Translations under genes and position numbers: made by a program
Notes under the pieces: model-generated
Database searches by the model: none
Seen by the model: only the letters and a program-made list of their open reading frames with translations
What the model was told of the DNA's origin: nothing
NCBI RefSeq assembly: GCF_042664895.1
Contig: NZ_JBHTBQ010000018.1
Location: 98,207-162,206 of the forward strand
Direction: 5' to 3'
Length of the DNA: 64,000 nucleotides
Source: Iodobacter arcticus
GTDB lineage: Bacteria; Pseudomonadota; Gammaproteobacteria; Burkholderiales; Chitinibacteraceae
Shown here: positions 55,606 to 63,884 of the stretch, one piece after another
Position numbering within the stretch: position 1 is the stretch's first letter
Layout: every line of letters begins with the position of its first letter

Positions 55606-55911
55606 CCCAACTCCCTGCTTACGCGGTATATATAACTACTGAATGAAAGGCGCAAGAGTAGCTTTGTTTTGTAAGCAATGCAAAGGCATCAACATCGCCT
55701 GCCAAGGGCACTTTTGCATTAGAAAGAAGCCCCCAGCAAGGTATGATGTGCACCATTCAAAAATACAGCTAAATGCGTGTTTTTCCCCCGTTTAGCCTAC
55801 ATCAGCAAAAAAACAGGAAGACGAGCAGCGAACCCGGCATGCTTTAGTGGCAATGGAGAATGTAGATTTTTATCGGTATCAGCTTAGTTTTAAACTGACG
55901 AAGGCTTAGTC

Positions 55912-56546
55912 ATGAACAACCGCTATGCAGTAGGTGGTGTACACAGGGCGCTTTTGAACCCAATTCAAATGAGCAGGTTTTAGCCAATAAGCTGGGTATT
56001 TGCACAAGCGAAGATATGGACGAAGCCGAGCTGGTATTACTTAAACAGCTTTACCAGCAAGTATTAGTTGATGAGTTTCCTGACCGCACTATAACGGCAG
56101 GCGATTTGCAAGACTGGCATCATATGTGGCTGGGCAATGTTTACGATTGGGCGGGCTGTGTACGCTCGGTGAATATGAGCAAAGGTGATTTTCATTTTGC
56201 CGCTGCAGCGCAAATTCCGCGTTTACTGGATGTGTTTGAGCGTGATTGTTTGGCGCGCTTTACACCCTGCAGTAGTTTGAATCGAGAAGATTTAATTAAA
56301 GCTATTGCCATTACGCATATTGAGCTGATTTTGATTCACCCGTTTAGAGAAGGAAACGGGCGCTTATCGCGATTACTGGCTGATGTGATGGCCGTACAAG
56401 GTGGCGCGGAGCCGTTGGATTACAGCATTTGGGATGCCAATAAATCAGCATACTTTGCAGCGATAGCCCAAGGCATGGCAGGTAATGATCAACCGATGCA
56501 ATATTGGGTGGATTTGGCTTTAGGCGAAACTAACGCGCCAGCTTAA
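55912..56546 (+). pseudogene. Fic-domain AMPylase gene with a +2 frameshift near the start
   Basis: From ATG 55912 the frame reads MNNRYAVGGV, then shifts at CACA (55942-55945). Removing one CA restores QGAFEPNSNEQVLANKLGI and a continuous ~210-residue protein. The ORF remaining from ATG 56016 is 176 residues and keeps the whole catalytic core: HPFREGNGRLSR, HHMWLGNVYDWAG flap region and a C-terminal helix. Fic proteins transfer AMP (or other groups) from nucleotides to target hydroxyls. No (S/T)xxxE(G/N) inhibitory motif is seen in it, so a separate antitoxin would be expected. A truncated active product from the internal ATG cannot be excluded. Confidence 0.8.
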
Positions 56547-56706
56547 GTGAAGCAAATTTGCCTGATAACTGCGTCAGTTTTTTTCCCAGCTGCTGAATAT
56601 TTTGCCCAGTTTCAATTGCGGTCGAGCTGGCAATGGCACGCAATAAAGCTTTAGCCGTAACAGGCCGACGACGAGCATCCGTTTTAACTTGAAGTGATTT
56701 GGTCAT
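56530..56706 (-). CDS. Possible 58-residue protein convergent with the fic gene
   Basis: Reads MTKSLQVKTDARRRPVTAKA, continues LLRAIASSTAIETGQN and ends KFASLKLAR. It overlaps the fic 3' end by 17 bp. Composition is protein-like (basic, one amphipathic helix). The stretch RAIASSTAIETG resembles the inhibitory helix of Fic antitoxins (S-x-x-x-E-G/N), with Thr where Gly/Asn is normal. No good ribosome site is seen. An antitoxin role is speculative, and known Fic antitoxins are usually upstream rather than convergent. Confidence 0.45.
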   Translation of the reverse strand: MTKSLQVKTDARRRPVTAKALLRAIASSTAIETGQNIQQLGKKLTQLSGKFASLKLAR

Positions 56707-56899
56707 GATATACAGCCATGAAAATGCGTCTACTGATTATACAGCAAGGCTAAAACAATAAAATTGGCTTTATTAGTAAGTATCCACATAGATAGCCAAA
56801 CAAAGCCTGCCGCATAGGTTTTAGAACCAGGCCCAAAAACGATTACGGATTAACATAGAGCAACGCACTCACAGCGCTTAGGCAAATTTCCACTACTAT

Positions 56900-57062
56900 A
56901 GCAAGGCCAGACTGCATGCGCCCCCCTCTGCTGGGTGCAATTTTCAAACGCCTTAATATGCAAAAAAGCCCGCTCCCCGCCGCCGTTTTGAACAACAAAA
57001 CCAAAGCCTTGATCATTCTTCCAACTGGATATTTTTCCTTGAAAGCGTATAAAAACTCGTTT
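56900..57062 (-). pseudogene. Cold-shock-domain gene remnant
   Basis: Minus-strand reading IRFQGKISSWKNDQGFGFVV, then QNGGGERAFLHIKAFENCTQ, nearly the N-terminus of the intact gene at 57949-58536. The start codon is ATA instead of ATG and similarity is lost after about 45 codons; no DUF1294 part remains. A dead partial duplicate. Confidence 0.8.
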
Positions 57063-57314
57063 GGATCGTGATTAAAGTGATGGAAATGATTCAAGATAAG
57101 CGAACTGCAAATGGCCCGCCATGGAAAGCACAATGTCATTTTATTCCAAGCTAAATAATACCAATACAAGATAACGCGTAAGCAAGTGGCGTAATTCGAC
57201 TTTTTAAGACTTCAGAGTGTAACAGTGCGGCAAATAGCATCTTTATTAACCGCATTATTTGCGGAGATTAAGGATGTGGCTCGAAATAACTCCCCGAATG
57301 CATATCAAAAAAAC

Positions 57315-57388
57315 CGTCATCCCCGAGTGCATTTATCGAGGATCTAGTCGCACTACTGGATTCCCGCCAAAGGCACACGGGAATGACA
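57315..57388. repeat. Dispersed repeat (CGTCATCCCCGA ... GGAATGAC), second copy
   Basis: Matches 42494-42567 over its length, with the internal CTGGATTCCCG conserved. Confidence 0.75.
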
Positions 57389-57400
57389 AGCATTGAATCA

Positions 57401-57468
57401 TCGTAGGGCGGGACCCCGCCCGTTTTCGTATTTCATCGCAAAGCTCGGCGGGTTGCACCCGCCCTACG
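57401..57468. repeat. Palindromic repeat, GTAGGGCGGG family
   Basis: TCGTAGGGCGGGACCCCGCC and GGCGGGTTGCACCCGCCCTA arms; follows the previous repeat directly. Confidence 0.8.
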
Positions 57469-57948
57469 GATAACATTTTGCTTAAGTTGATAGGATTGGT
57501 GATACCCCAAAGACAAACAAACCACACAAGATGCTGATGGTCTCGTTACATAATTTTTAAAAAAAACCATCATTTTGTTACGCTGTAATTACGCGAATAC
57601 ATACGTACAAAAAAGCATTGATATTTCAGCGGTAGAATAGGGAAAAGTAGTAAGCAGATTGATACGCATCAATGTTGCAGTGCAACATAAAGAGGATGTT
57701 GGTTAGATTACTTATCTCTTTTGGAAAAACCATGTCCTTTCATGAAACCGACAATCTAGCCCGTACCCAACACATCATCCCGCAGCAACCCATCTGGATT
57801 CAACTTTGGTTGGCATATTTAGATGGTGACGTGGAATAACGTTAAACAAGCAATATCGCTGTGCGTATTCAACTTCGCCTAGAAGATGAATACGGGTTTG
57901 TATAGGGTGTGCAAGTCGTTCTTCTTGCGCACCGCCTTTAGGCATAGC

Positions 57949-58536
57949 TCAACGCCAGCGCAGCAAAACCCACGCCAAAGCCGCACAATTAATCAACACC
58001 GTCAGCCAAAAAACCAGCAAAAATGCAATCTTCTTAGACTTATGCCTAAGCACCCGCTGCGCCAACAAAGCCCCCGGCCAGCCCCCCAACAGCCCCAGCA
58101 AATGTAAAGTGCGCTCCTGAGTGCGCCAGCGATTATTCTTGGCGGCGGATTTATCCAGTGCGTAGGCAATAAAAGCCACTATGCTCACAGCCAAATAGCC
58201 ACCTGTAATCAGCCACGGCAAACGGCCAATAAAGCAGGCTGAGGCTACAAATGCGCAAAACACCAGCACCCAAATCACAGCAACAAAACCAGAGCCAGAG
58301 CCAGACTCAGCCGCAGCCACCTTCCGCTGCCCCACAAAGCAAACCTGCTCCGCCCGAAACCGCCCCTTGTCATCACGCACCTGCACATAAGTAATCAAAT
58401 CGCCCTCTGCCGGGCGCTGAGTACGATTTTCAAACGCCTTAATATGCAAAAACGCCCGCTCCCCTCCGCCATTCTGAACGACAAAACCAAAGCCTTGATC
58501 ATCCTTCCAACTGCTGATTTTTCCCTGAAAGCGCAT
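57949..58536 (-). CDS. Cold-shock domain / DUF1294 fusion protein
   Basis: 195 residues. The N-terminal cold-shock domain (residues 1-70) has RNP1-like DDQGFGFVVQ and RNP2-like RAFLHIKAF. A linker with SGSGSG and a hydrophobic segment follow, then DUF1294 with three more hydrophobic stretches around DKSAAKNNRWRTQERTLHLL and GGWPGALLAQRVLRHKSKK. This CSD-DUF1294 order is a known membrane-protein architecture of unknown role, perhaps tethering nucleic acid binding to the membrane. It is the intact parent of the fragments at 55297, 56900 and 59918, and divergent from the second fic gene. Confidence 0.9.
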   Translation of the reverse strand: MRFQGKISSWKDDQGFGFVVQNGGGERAFLHIKAFENRTQRPAEGDLITYVQVRDDKGRFRAEQVCFVGQRKVAAAESGSGSGFVAVIWVLVFCAFVASACFIGRLPWLITGGYLAVSIVAFIAYALDKSAAKNNRWRTQERTLHLLGLLGGWPGALLAQRVLRHKSKKIAFLLVFWLTVLINCAALAWVLLRWR

Positions 58537-58731
58537 AGAAACTCGTTTGGTAATTTTTAAAGGAGTGGGGATTATTGAAGAACACTAATGCAAAGTTCTG
58601 AGCAAGCAAACACAGTAATTAGGCCATTAGAGACGCCAGAGTGTAACAGTGCGGCGAATAGTATATTTATTCACCGCATATTTTGCAGACATTATATTGC
58701 CCTTGCGGCGAATGCATATCATAATCACCGC

Positions 58732-59850
58732 ATGAATAGCGGCGATTACAAATATATATGGCAGTCTTCTGACTGGCCAAATTGGCATTATGATCTGGCA
58801 GCGCTGGCAAAACCGCTGGCTGGGGTCTGCCGCGCACAAGGAATGCTGCTCGGGCGCTTAAGTGATGTGGGCATGAATCTGCGAGAGCAAGCCAGCCTGC
58901 TGGTATTGACCGAAGATGTACTTAAAACCAGTGAAATCGAAGGCGAGCACTTTGATGCCTCCACCGTGCGCTCATCGATTGCACGGCGCCTTGGGGTTGA
59001 TATTGGTGCATTGGCGCCCACAGATCGACACGTTGAAGGCGTGGTCGAGATGGTGCTGGATGCAACAAACCACAGTGCGGATGCCCTCACATTAGACCGC
59101 CTATTCGGCTGGCACGCCGCACTGTTCCCCACCGGCTTTAGCGGCATGAGCCGCATTCAGATTGGCGAATTCAGGGCAGATGAAGATGGCCCAATGCAAG
59201 TCGTTTCCGGCCCGATTGGTCGGCAAAAGGTGCACTACGAAGCGCCTCCGGCAGAAGGCTTGCAGCAGAGAGTGGCTCAGTTTCTGAATTGGCTAAATCG
59301 CGGAGACCTAGAAGACCACGCCATTTTAAAAGCAGGGATTGCGCATTTATGGTTTGTAACCCTGCACCCCTTCGACGATGGCAACGGCAGAATCGCCCGT
59401 GCGGTGGGCGATTTACTGCTGGCACGTGCGGATGGCAATACTCAGCGCTTTTACAGCCTGTCGGCACAAATCCAGCGCGAACGAGCTGGCTATTACGACA
59501 TCCTAGAAAAAACCCAAAAAGGCACGCTGGATATCACGCACTGGCTAAGTTGGTTTCTTGCAACCCTGCTCCAAGCCATTGCACAAGCCCAACTCACGCT
59601 AGATGCCGTACTCGTAAAGGCGAATTTCTGGCAGCGCTGGTCGGCAACATCGTTCAATGAAAGACAAATCAAATTGCTCAACCGTCTACAGGACGGCTTT
59701 GAAGGCAAACTCACCTCAAAAAAATGGGCCGCCATCGCCAAATGCTCCACCGATACCGCACTCAGAGACATCACTGAATTGCTGAATCTGGGCGTGCTGC
59801 ATAAATCTGAATCGGGTGGGCGAAGTACTTCTTATGAGATTTCAAGTTGA
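58732..59850 (+). CDS. Fic family protein with DUF4172 N-terminal domain
   Basis: 372 residues from ATG 58732 (MNSGDYKYIWQSSDWPNW), which fits the DUF4172 N-terminus; the frame is open to 58588 upstream. Class II Fic: the inhibitory helix TSEIEGE (matches S/T-x-x-x-E-G) comes before the core. The catalytic motif is HPFDDGNGRIAR, and a C-terminal winged-helix domain (NERQIKLLNRLQDGFEGKLT ... YEIS) could bind DNA. Probably a self-controlled AMPylase. Neighbouring CSD/DUF1294 fragments on both sides suggest past rearrangement. Confidence 0.9.
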   Translation: MNSGDYKYIWQSSDWPNWHYDLAALAKPLAGVCRAQGMLLGRLSDVGMNLREQASLLVLTEDVLKTSEIEGEHFDASTVRSSIARRLGVDIGALAPTDRHVEGVVEMVLDATNHSADALTLDRLFGWHAALFPTGFSGMSRIQIGEFRADEDGPMQVVSGPIGRQKVHYEAPPAEGLQQRVAQFLNWLNRGDLEDHAILKAGIAHLWFVTLHPFDDGNGRIARAVGDLLLARADGNTQRFYSLSAQIQRERAGYYDILEKTQKGTLDITHWLSWFLATLLQAIAQAQLTLDAVLVKANFWQRWSATSFNERQIKLLNRLQDGFEGKLTSKKWAAIAKCSTDTALRDITELLNLGVLHKSESGGRSTSYEISS

Positions 59851-59917
59851 TTGCTGCTGCTGGAGTTTGGTGCTTGCACTAAATGCCAAGGGCCACAAGA
59901 AAGAGGCAAAGCCAGAT

Positions 59918-59985
59918 TCAGCCGCAGCCACCCTGCGCTGCCCCACAAAACAAGCCTGCTCCACCCGAAACCAGTTTTTATCATC
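59918..59985 (-). pseudogene. Fragment of the CSD/DUF1294 gene
   Basis: About 68 bp matching 58301-58378, the linker region of the intact gene (CAGCCGCAGCCACC ... GCTGCCCCACAAA ... CCCGAAACC), with several changes. Too short to function; marks a duplication end immediately downstream of the second fic gene. Confidence 0.7.
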
Positions 59986-60056
59986 AGAAGCCCACAATTA
60001 AAATAAATTAATTCTATTTGAAAAAACATGAAGCTACTTAATTTTAAATTAGCTCA

Positions 60057-60734
60057 CTAAGTAGCAGAATATTTTAAAGAACTAACAACGAACCGCCTTA
60101 ATTCATCTTTATTTTTCCCAATTTTAATTGATCCACCTTTAGATAAATCAAGATCAACCCAACCTCCTAAATAAAACAGTCTCATTGAGGCAATATCAAT
60201 AATCCCTTTAGAGTATTCAGATTTTGAAAAAAAATCGGTAATATCATTATTTGACTTCAAAATCACTTTCGCAACAATATTATTATTATAACGAAGCCCA
60301 GAGCATTCAACTGAATTCAACTCCAACTTATCAACTGTTTCCTTCAACCTATTAATAGTAGCCTTAACATCAACTGTGAGAGGTTCAATTGTACATTCAA
60401 AATTCAAAGCAGACGCAATAGCTGAAAACAATGAAACAAGAGATCTAGGTGGATTATAAATAAACATACTAGGAAAAAATTGACGATCAATCTCAAAGTC
60501 AATTTTTCGAAGTAATGATATTTTTTGCTCTATTTTAGCATTAGAAGGCAGTGTTATTTCTTCCGACACGCTCCACTTCTCATAAAACGTAGCTGCAATT
60601 AAATTTCCAGAAAATTCGTTAATTAAAAAACCCATTGACTCTTCTGCTGCCTCGTCAAATTCATAAATTTTAATTAACTCTAGCAATTTACAAAAATCCA
60701 AACTGCTTTTAAATTCGTAAAATCTTCCTTTCAT
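60057..60734 (-). CDS. Unknown protein, third gene of an AT-rich operon
   Basis: 225 residues, not recognised. Soluble, mixed alpha/beta by pattern, with no membrane helix and no nuclease or ATPase motif that I can see. Conserved-looking stretches are FFPSMFIYNPPRSLVSLFSA, VECSGLRYNNN and LFYLGGWVDLDLS. GAGGT lies before its ATG, which is 2 bp after the stop of the upstream gene, so the two are translated together. Base composition is near one third G+C, unlike the rest of the window. Confidence 0.8.
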   Translation of the reverse strand: MKGRFYEFKSSLDFCKLLELIKIYEFDEAAEESMGFLINEFSGNLIAATFYEKWSVSEEITLPSNAKIEQKISLLRKIDFEIDRQFFPSMFIYNPPRSLVSLFSAIASALNFECTIEPLTVDVKATINRLKETVDKLELNSVECSGLRYNNNIVAKVILKSNNDITDFFSKSEYSKGIIDIASMRLFYLGGWVDLDLSKGGSIKIGKNKDELRRFVVSSLKYSAT

Positions 60735-60736
60735 AA

Positions 60737-61846
60737 TTACCTCGATTCAATCATATCTTTATAGACAATCAAAGCCGAACCTTCCAGCAAATTTAACAAT
60801 GAGTCATTTTCGTCTTTAACGGATAATCTTGTCGCGGCATAGCCACCATCCTTTTTACAATTATATTTACCCCTTACATGAAAAACAAAACCCTCTCCCT
60901 TCACAGGATTTTTTAGCAATGCTTCAAACTCATACTTATCACCATTAGAGCCTTTCTTAATTGCTTGCCATACTACCCTATATAAATAAAAACCTGATTC
61001 AAGGAAGTTTTTCAAATGAACAGAAGTTAGCATCCCAGAACCATCAAGAGCAGCTCTTTTCAAGACGGCCTTTACCTCGTCCTCTACTTTTATGCGCTCA
61101 GAACTATCTTCTTTACTAGTGTCACAGAGAGCCTCATCTTCGTCAAAAATTAGATTTTCAATTTCAGAATTAACACTAACCTTTAACAGATCATGAAATA
61201 TAAAACCTTCTAACCCATTAATTAGATTTTGAAAAAACAATGTTCGCTCTTTCTTTTCAAAAGCATACAGATCAACTTCAGAAGCCTTTAATTCAGGAAC
61301 AATATCCTCGAGAGCAGCAACAATTTCAGAAACGACATCATTAACTCGTTTACTATCAGGGTAAACAAGTTTAGACCCATCGTTTCCTGAATACAATTCA
61401 ATATAGGACTCACGATCTTTATTTTGCCTTAAGTGGGTCATCTCAAGCTGCAATTCAGTATATATTAATTTTATCCTAACTTTTCCGTCAGGAGTTACAA
61501 TTAAATCAATACCCTCATTCATTGAACTGCGTTTTTTTCTTACTATATCAACTGCAGACTGAAAATTCACTACATCTATTTTTTTTGATAATCTTTTAGC
61601 GGCAGATTTTTCTTTTCTACTTGGTGATTCTAACTGCCTAGCAATTTCATCAATATCAAAATAACTCAACGGAAGATTGCTCAGATATCGTATTAATTCT
61701 TCCCTTCCCAGCCCTCCACCAAGAATATGACCACGCTTATTTAAAAACAAATGTAAAAATTCAAGGGTCGCCTTCGATTGAGATGACTCAAGAGCATCGT
61801 AGATCTCACGAGGAGGTGCAAAATAAATAGGTCGCTTATTATTCAT
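60737..61846 (-). CDS. Unknown protein, second gene of an AT-rich operon
   Basis: 369 residues, not recognised. The N-terminus (MNNKRPIYFAPPREIYDALE) leads into a helical segment with HILGGGLGREELIRYLSNLP that could be a winged helix. The middle contains VTPDGKVRIKLIYTELQLEM and an acidic stretch (IFDEDEALCDTSKEDSSE). The C-terminus is alpha/beta (GEGFVFHVRGKYNCKKDGGY). Its ATG overlaps the previous gene's end by 8 bp; AAAGAGA precedes it. AT-rich and likely horizontally acquired. Confidence 0.8.
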   Translation of the reverse strand: MNNKRPIYFAPPREIYDALESSQSKATLEFLHLFLNKRGHILGGGLGREELIRYLSNLPLSYFDIDEIARQLESPSRKEKSAAKRLSKKIDVVNFQSAVDIVRKKRSSMNEGIDLIVTPDGKVRIKLIYTELQLEMTHLRQNKDRESYIELYSGNDGSKLVYPDSKRVNDVVSEIVAALEDIVPELKASEVDLYAFEKKERTLFFQNLINGLEGFIFHDLLKVSVNSEIENLIFDEDEALCDTSKEDSSERIKVEDEVKAVLKRAALDGSGMLTSVHLKNFLESGFYLYRVVWQAIKKGSNGDKYEFEALLKNPVKGEGFVFHVRGKYNCKKDGGYAATRLSVKDENDSLLNLLEGSALIVYKDMIESR

Positions 61847-62825
61847 AATTTCTCTTTGAGATCAAAGTATCTTGAAATCCATATTTAACTGTTGGTATTG
61901 TTGTCAATTTAATTTTTGAACTTAATAGATTTTTACTTTTTTCTGGATTGAGTGATTCTTTTGAATAAATCTCAAAAGCAGCCTCTAATGAACTAGGCGC
62001 CATTCTACTTAAATTTGGAGCTCTAATATCAATACACAAACTCGTCTTTATCAATTGAAATACTGTAACCATATCAATTAAATAAATGAATTCACGGTAA
62101 TCATCCCCTCTTCCTTTGTAATAAGCTATTATAGAAAATCCATTATCTTTTTTATATCTATAAAGCAGCCAAGACCCTAAAATTGACTCTATTACTGCAG
62201 GTGTATCCCAATCTGAAATTTGCATTCTTCCACCAGAATATGAAGGATAAAAGAAACCTGATTCTGTTGTGTCAAGAGGAACTTCTTGGTCTCCTTTTAA
62301 ACCTTTTAAATCATTAGTTACGTTTACAAGATAAGCAACGTCATCATGCCCAATAACATAAACTTTTTGCTTCCCCTTAAAAGTAAAGTACGCATCATTT
62401 TTTGCCAAATCAGCCAGATACTCATTCATGTCTTTTATGCATGAATTATCGTGATTGTAAACAAACAACAAGCCATTTACCTCTTCAACATCACTAAATC
62501 CTTGTAAAAATATTTGCTTCCATTCTTCGCTCATGGTCGCACACTGTGTTGCAATATATAATGATTTCACAGCACCTTGAATCGGAAGCTTTGCTATAGT
62601 ATTTGCGGCGTAACTTTTTAGATCAACATTAAAAAATACTTTCTTATTTGTAAAAGGGTTATCATAATAAAAAACGCTGTCAGTTGGATGCTGCCTTTTA
62701 TTATGAGCAGGATTAACACAAGACCACGGCACATCCTCCGGACCAAATTTTTTCCAATTAAGGTGCCTAAACACCTCTTTAAAAATAACCCGAGCCATTT
62801 CAGACGTATTAATAGTTTCAGACAT
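61839..62825 (-). CDS. Unknown protein, possible PD-(D/E)xK nuclease, first gene of an AT-rich operon
   Basis: 328 residues from ATG 62825 (an in-frame TTG at 62837 is less likely). Not recognised as a named family. Residues 49-70 (TDSVFYYDNP, then KKVFFNVDLKSY) place an Asp and a D-x-K in consecutive strands as in PD-(D/E)xK nucleases, followed by an Ile/Ala helix with Gln (SLYIATQCA). Later parts include LLFVYNHDNSC, KQKVYVIGHDDVAYLVNV and FYPSYSGGRMQISDW. The nuclease reading is inference from motif spacing only. 27 bp after the NERD gene, same strand. Confidence 0.75.
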   Translation of the reverse strand: MSETINTSEMARVIFKEVFRHLNWKKFGPEDVPWSCVNPAHNKRQHPTDSVFYYDNPFTNKKVFFNVDLKSYAANTIAKLPIQGAVKSLYIATQCATMSEEWKQIFLQGFSDVEEVNGLLFVYNHDNSCIKDMNEYLADLAKNDAYFTFKGKQKVYVIGHDDVAYLVNVTNDLKGLKGDQEVPLDTTESGFFYPSYSGGRMQISDWDTPAVIESILGSWLLYRYKKDNGFSIIAYYKGRGDDYREFIYLIDMVTVFQLIKTSLCIDIRAPNLSRMAPSSLEAAFEIYSKESLNPEKSKNLLSSKIKLTTIPTVKYGFQDTLISKRNYE

Positions 62826-62852
62826 CAATATATCCAATTTATTTAAAAATAA

Positions 62853-63884
62853 TTAACTACAAAAAATATCAACAGGCCAAATAAAATACGCCCCAAATAT
62901 AGGGCTGAATTTCGCCTCGCCACCTGCCACTTTTCCTTGTTCGGTTAATTTTGTTTTGCCATCCACAATTTCTACCAAACCTTTTTCCATAAATTTATCC
63001 ATTAATTCCTGAGTATTTTTAAGGCCAAGTTTTGCGGCCAGTTTAGAGCTAGTAAGCTTTGTTGTTTCTTCTGCCGTAATAGCGACAGTCACGACTTCTG
63101 GCTGCGGTACGAGCGCCTGCACTTCAGGCTTTTGAACGGCGGGAACTTCAGATGGCTCTTTGATCCCAAACTTTGCTTTGAAATCTGGCTTTAAGGGGCG
63201 GTGGTGTCTTGTAAATAACTCGGCAATTTCCATTACCGTTTCTGGGCTAACCATCTTGGCTAAGCTGCCAAAAACAGTTCCAATGCTTGCATTATCAACA
63301 TTCGTCTTAGTTACCCATTCCAAAATTTGCTCAGCTTTAATAATGTTTTGGGTATCTAATTTTTGGGGACGAGTAATACGCTGCTTATTGCTGACCATTA
63401 CCACGCTGGTAAAGCTTGGCATTAAGGTAAGGCCAAGGCGTTTAGGTAGAGGCAGTGTTTTGCTAAGTGCTTTTAGTACTTCAATATGCTTTTCATTTTG
63501 TGCCAATGGGCTGGGAATACCAATCGGCTTTTTGTTATACCAAGCCGTAAATTCGCCTAGCTCATTGATTTGCAAATCAGCGCTAAAATTTTTAGTTTCA
63601 ATAACAAATACATCCAGAAAGCGATTGATCAAGAGGTGATCAATTTGTGCTACTCGGCCATTGTGTTCAATGCGCAGGTCGTGAATGACTGCCCATCTTT
63701 TTGCATCTTTCAAATAGAAATTAATTTCATATTCGCTATTCTGCTCACCAAGCACGCCCTGCTTGAGCATATAAATTTCTTTGGTAATTAAGTCGCGCTG
63801 ATTAGCGCTTAGGTTTGCTTGGGCAAGCAAGCCATTAAGCTCGTCAAGCTGGGCTTGTTTTGAATCGGGGGATTTGAGGATCAT
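62853..63884 (-). CDS. NERD-domain (nuclease-related) protein
   Basis: 343 residues from ATG 63884. The NERD domain covers about residues 45-165: GEQNSEYEINFYLKD, then RVAQIDHLLI (Asp82) and VFVIETKN (E96-x-K98), a complete restriction-endonuclease-like set. A ~60-residue Pro/Glu/Val linker follows (VPAVQKPEVQALVPQPEVV). The C-terminal segment SSKLAAKLGLKNTQELMDKF looks like a small winged-helix or SAP-like module. Ends GAYFIWPVDIFCS. The less AT-rich composition suggests it may have a separate origin from the three genes downstream, but spacing is operon-like. Confidence 0.85.
   Translation of the reverse strand: MILKSPDSKQAQLDELNGLLAQANLSANQRDLITKEIYMLKQGVLGEQNSEYEINFYLKDAKRWAVIHDLRIEHNGRVAQIDHLLINRFLDVFVIETKNFSADLQINELGEFTAWYNKKPIGIPSPLAQNEKHIEVLKALSKTLPLPKRLGLTLMPSFTSVVMVSNKQRITRPQKLDTQNIIKAEQILEWVTKTNVDNASIGTVFGSLAKMVSPETVMEIAELFTRHHRPLKPDFKAKFGIKEPSEVPAVQKPEVQALVPQPEVVTVAITAEETTKLTSSKLAAKLGLKNTQELMDKFMEKGLVEIVDGKTKLTEQGKVAGGEAKFSPIFGAYFIWPVDIFCS

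Larger units (their letters stand above)
56707..57948. other. Long intergenic region with gene debris and repeats
   Basis: 1.24 kb. Contains a cold-shock-domain gene remnant (about 56900-57062); a stretch near 57214-57260 that repeats the upstream region of the second fic gene (58629-58675); a CGTCATCCCCGA repeat (57315-57388); a GTAGGGCGGG repeat (57401-57468); and a palindrome ATGTTGCA-G-TGCAACAT (57672-57688) 44 bp before a 35-codon ORF (57732-57839). Nothing else is recognised. Confidence 0.6.

Noticed and set aside
56777..56797. Solo TIR of the 184-bp element (TAGTAAGTATCCACA)
   Set aside because: Only a partial match to TAAGTATCTACAC and no partner end nearby.
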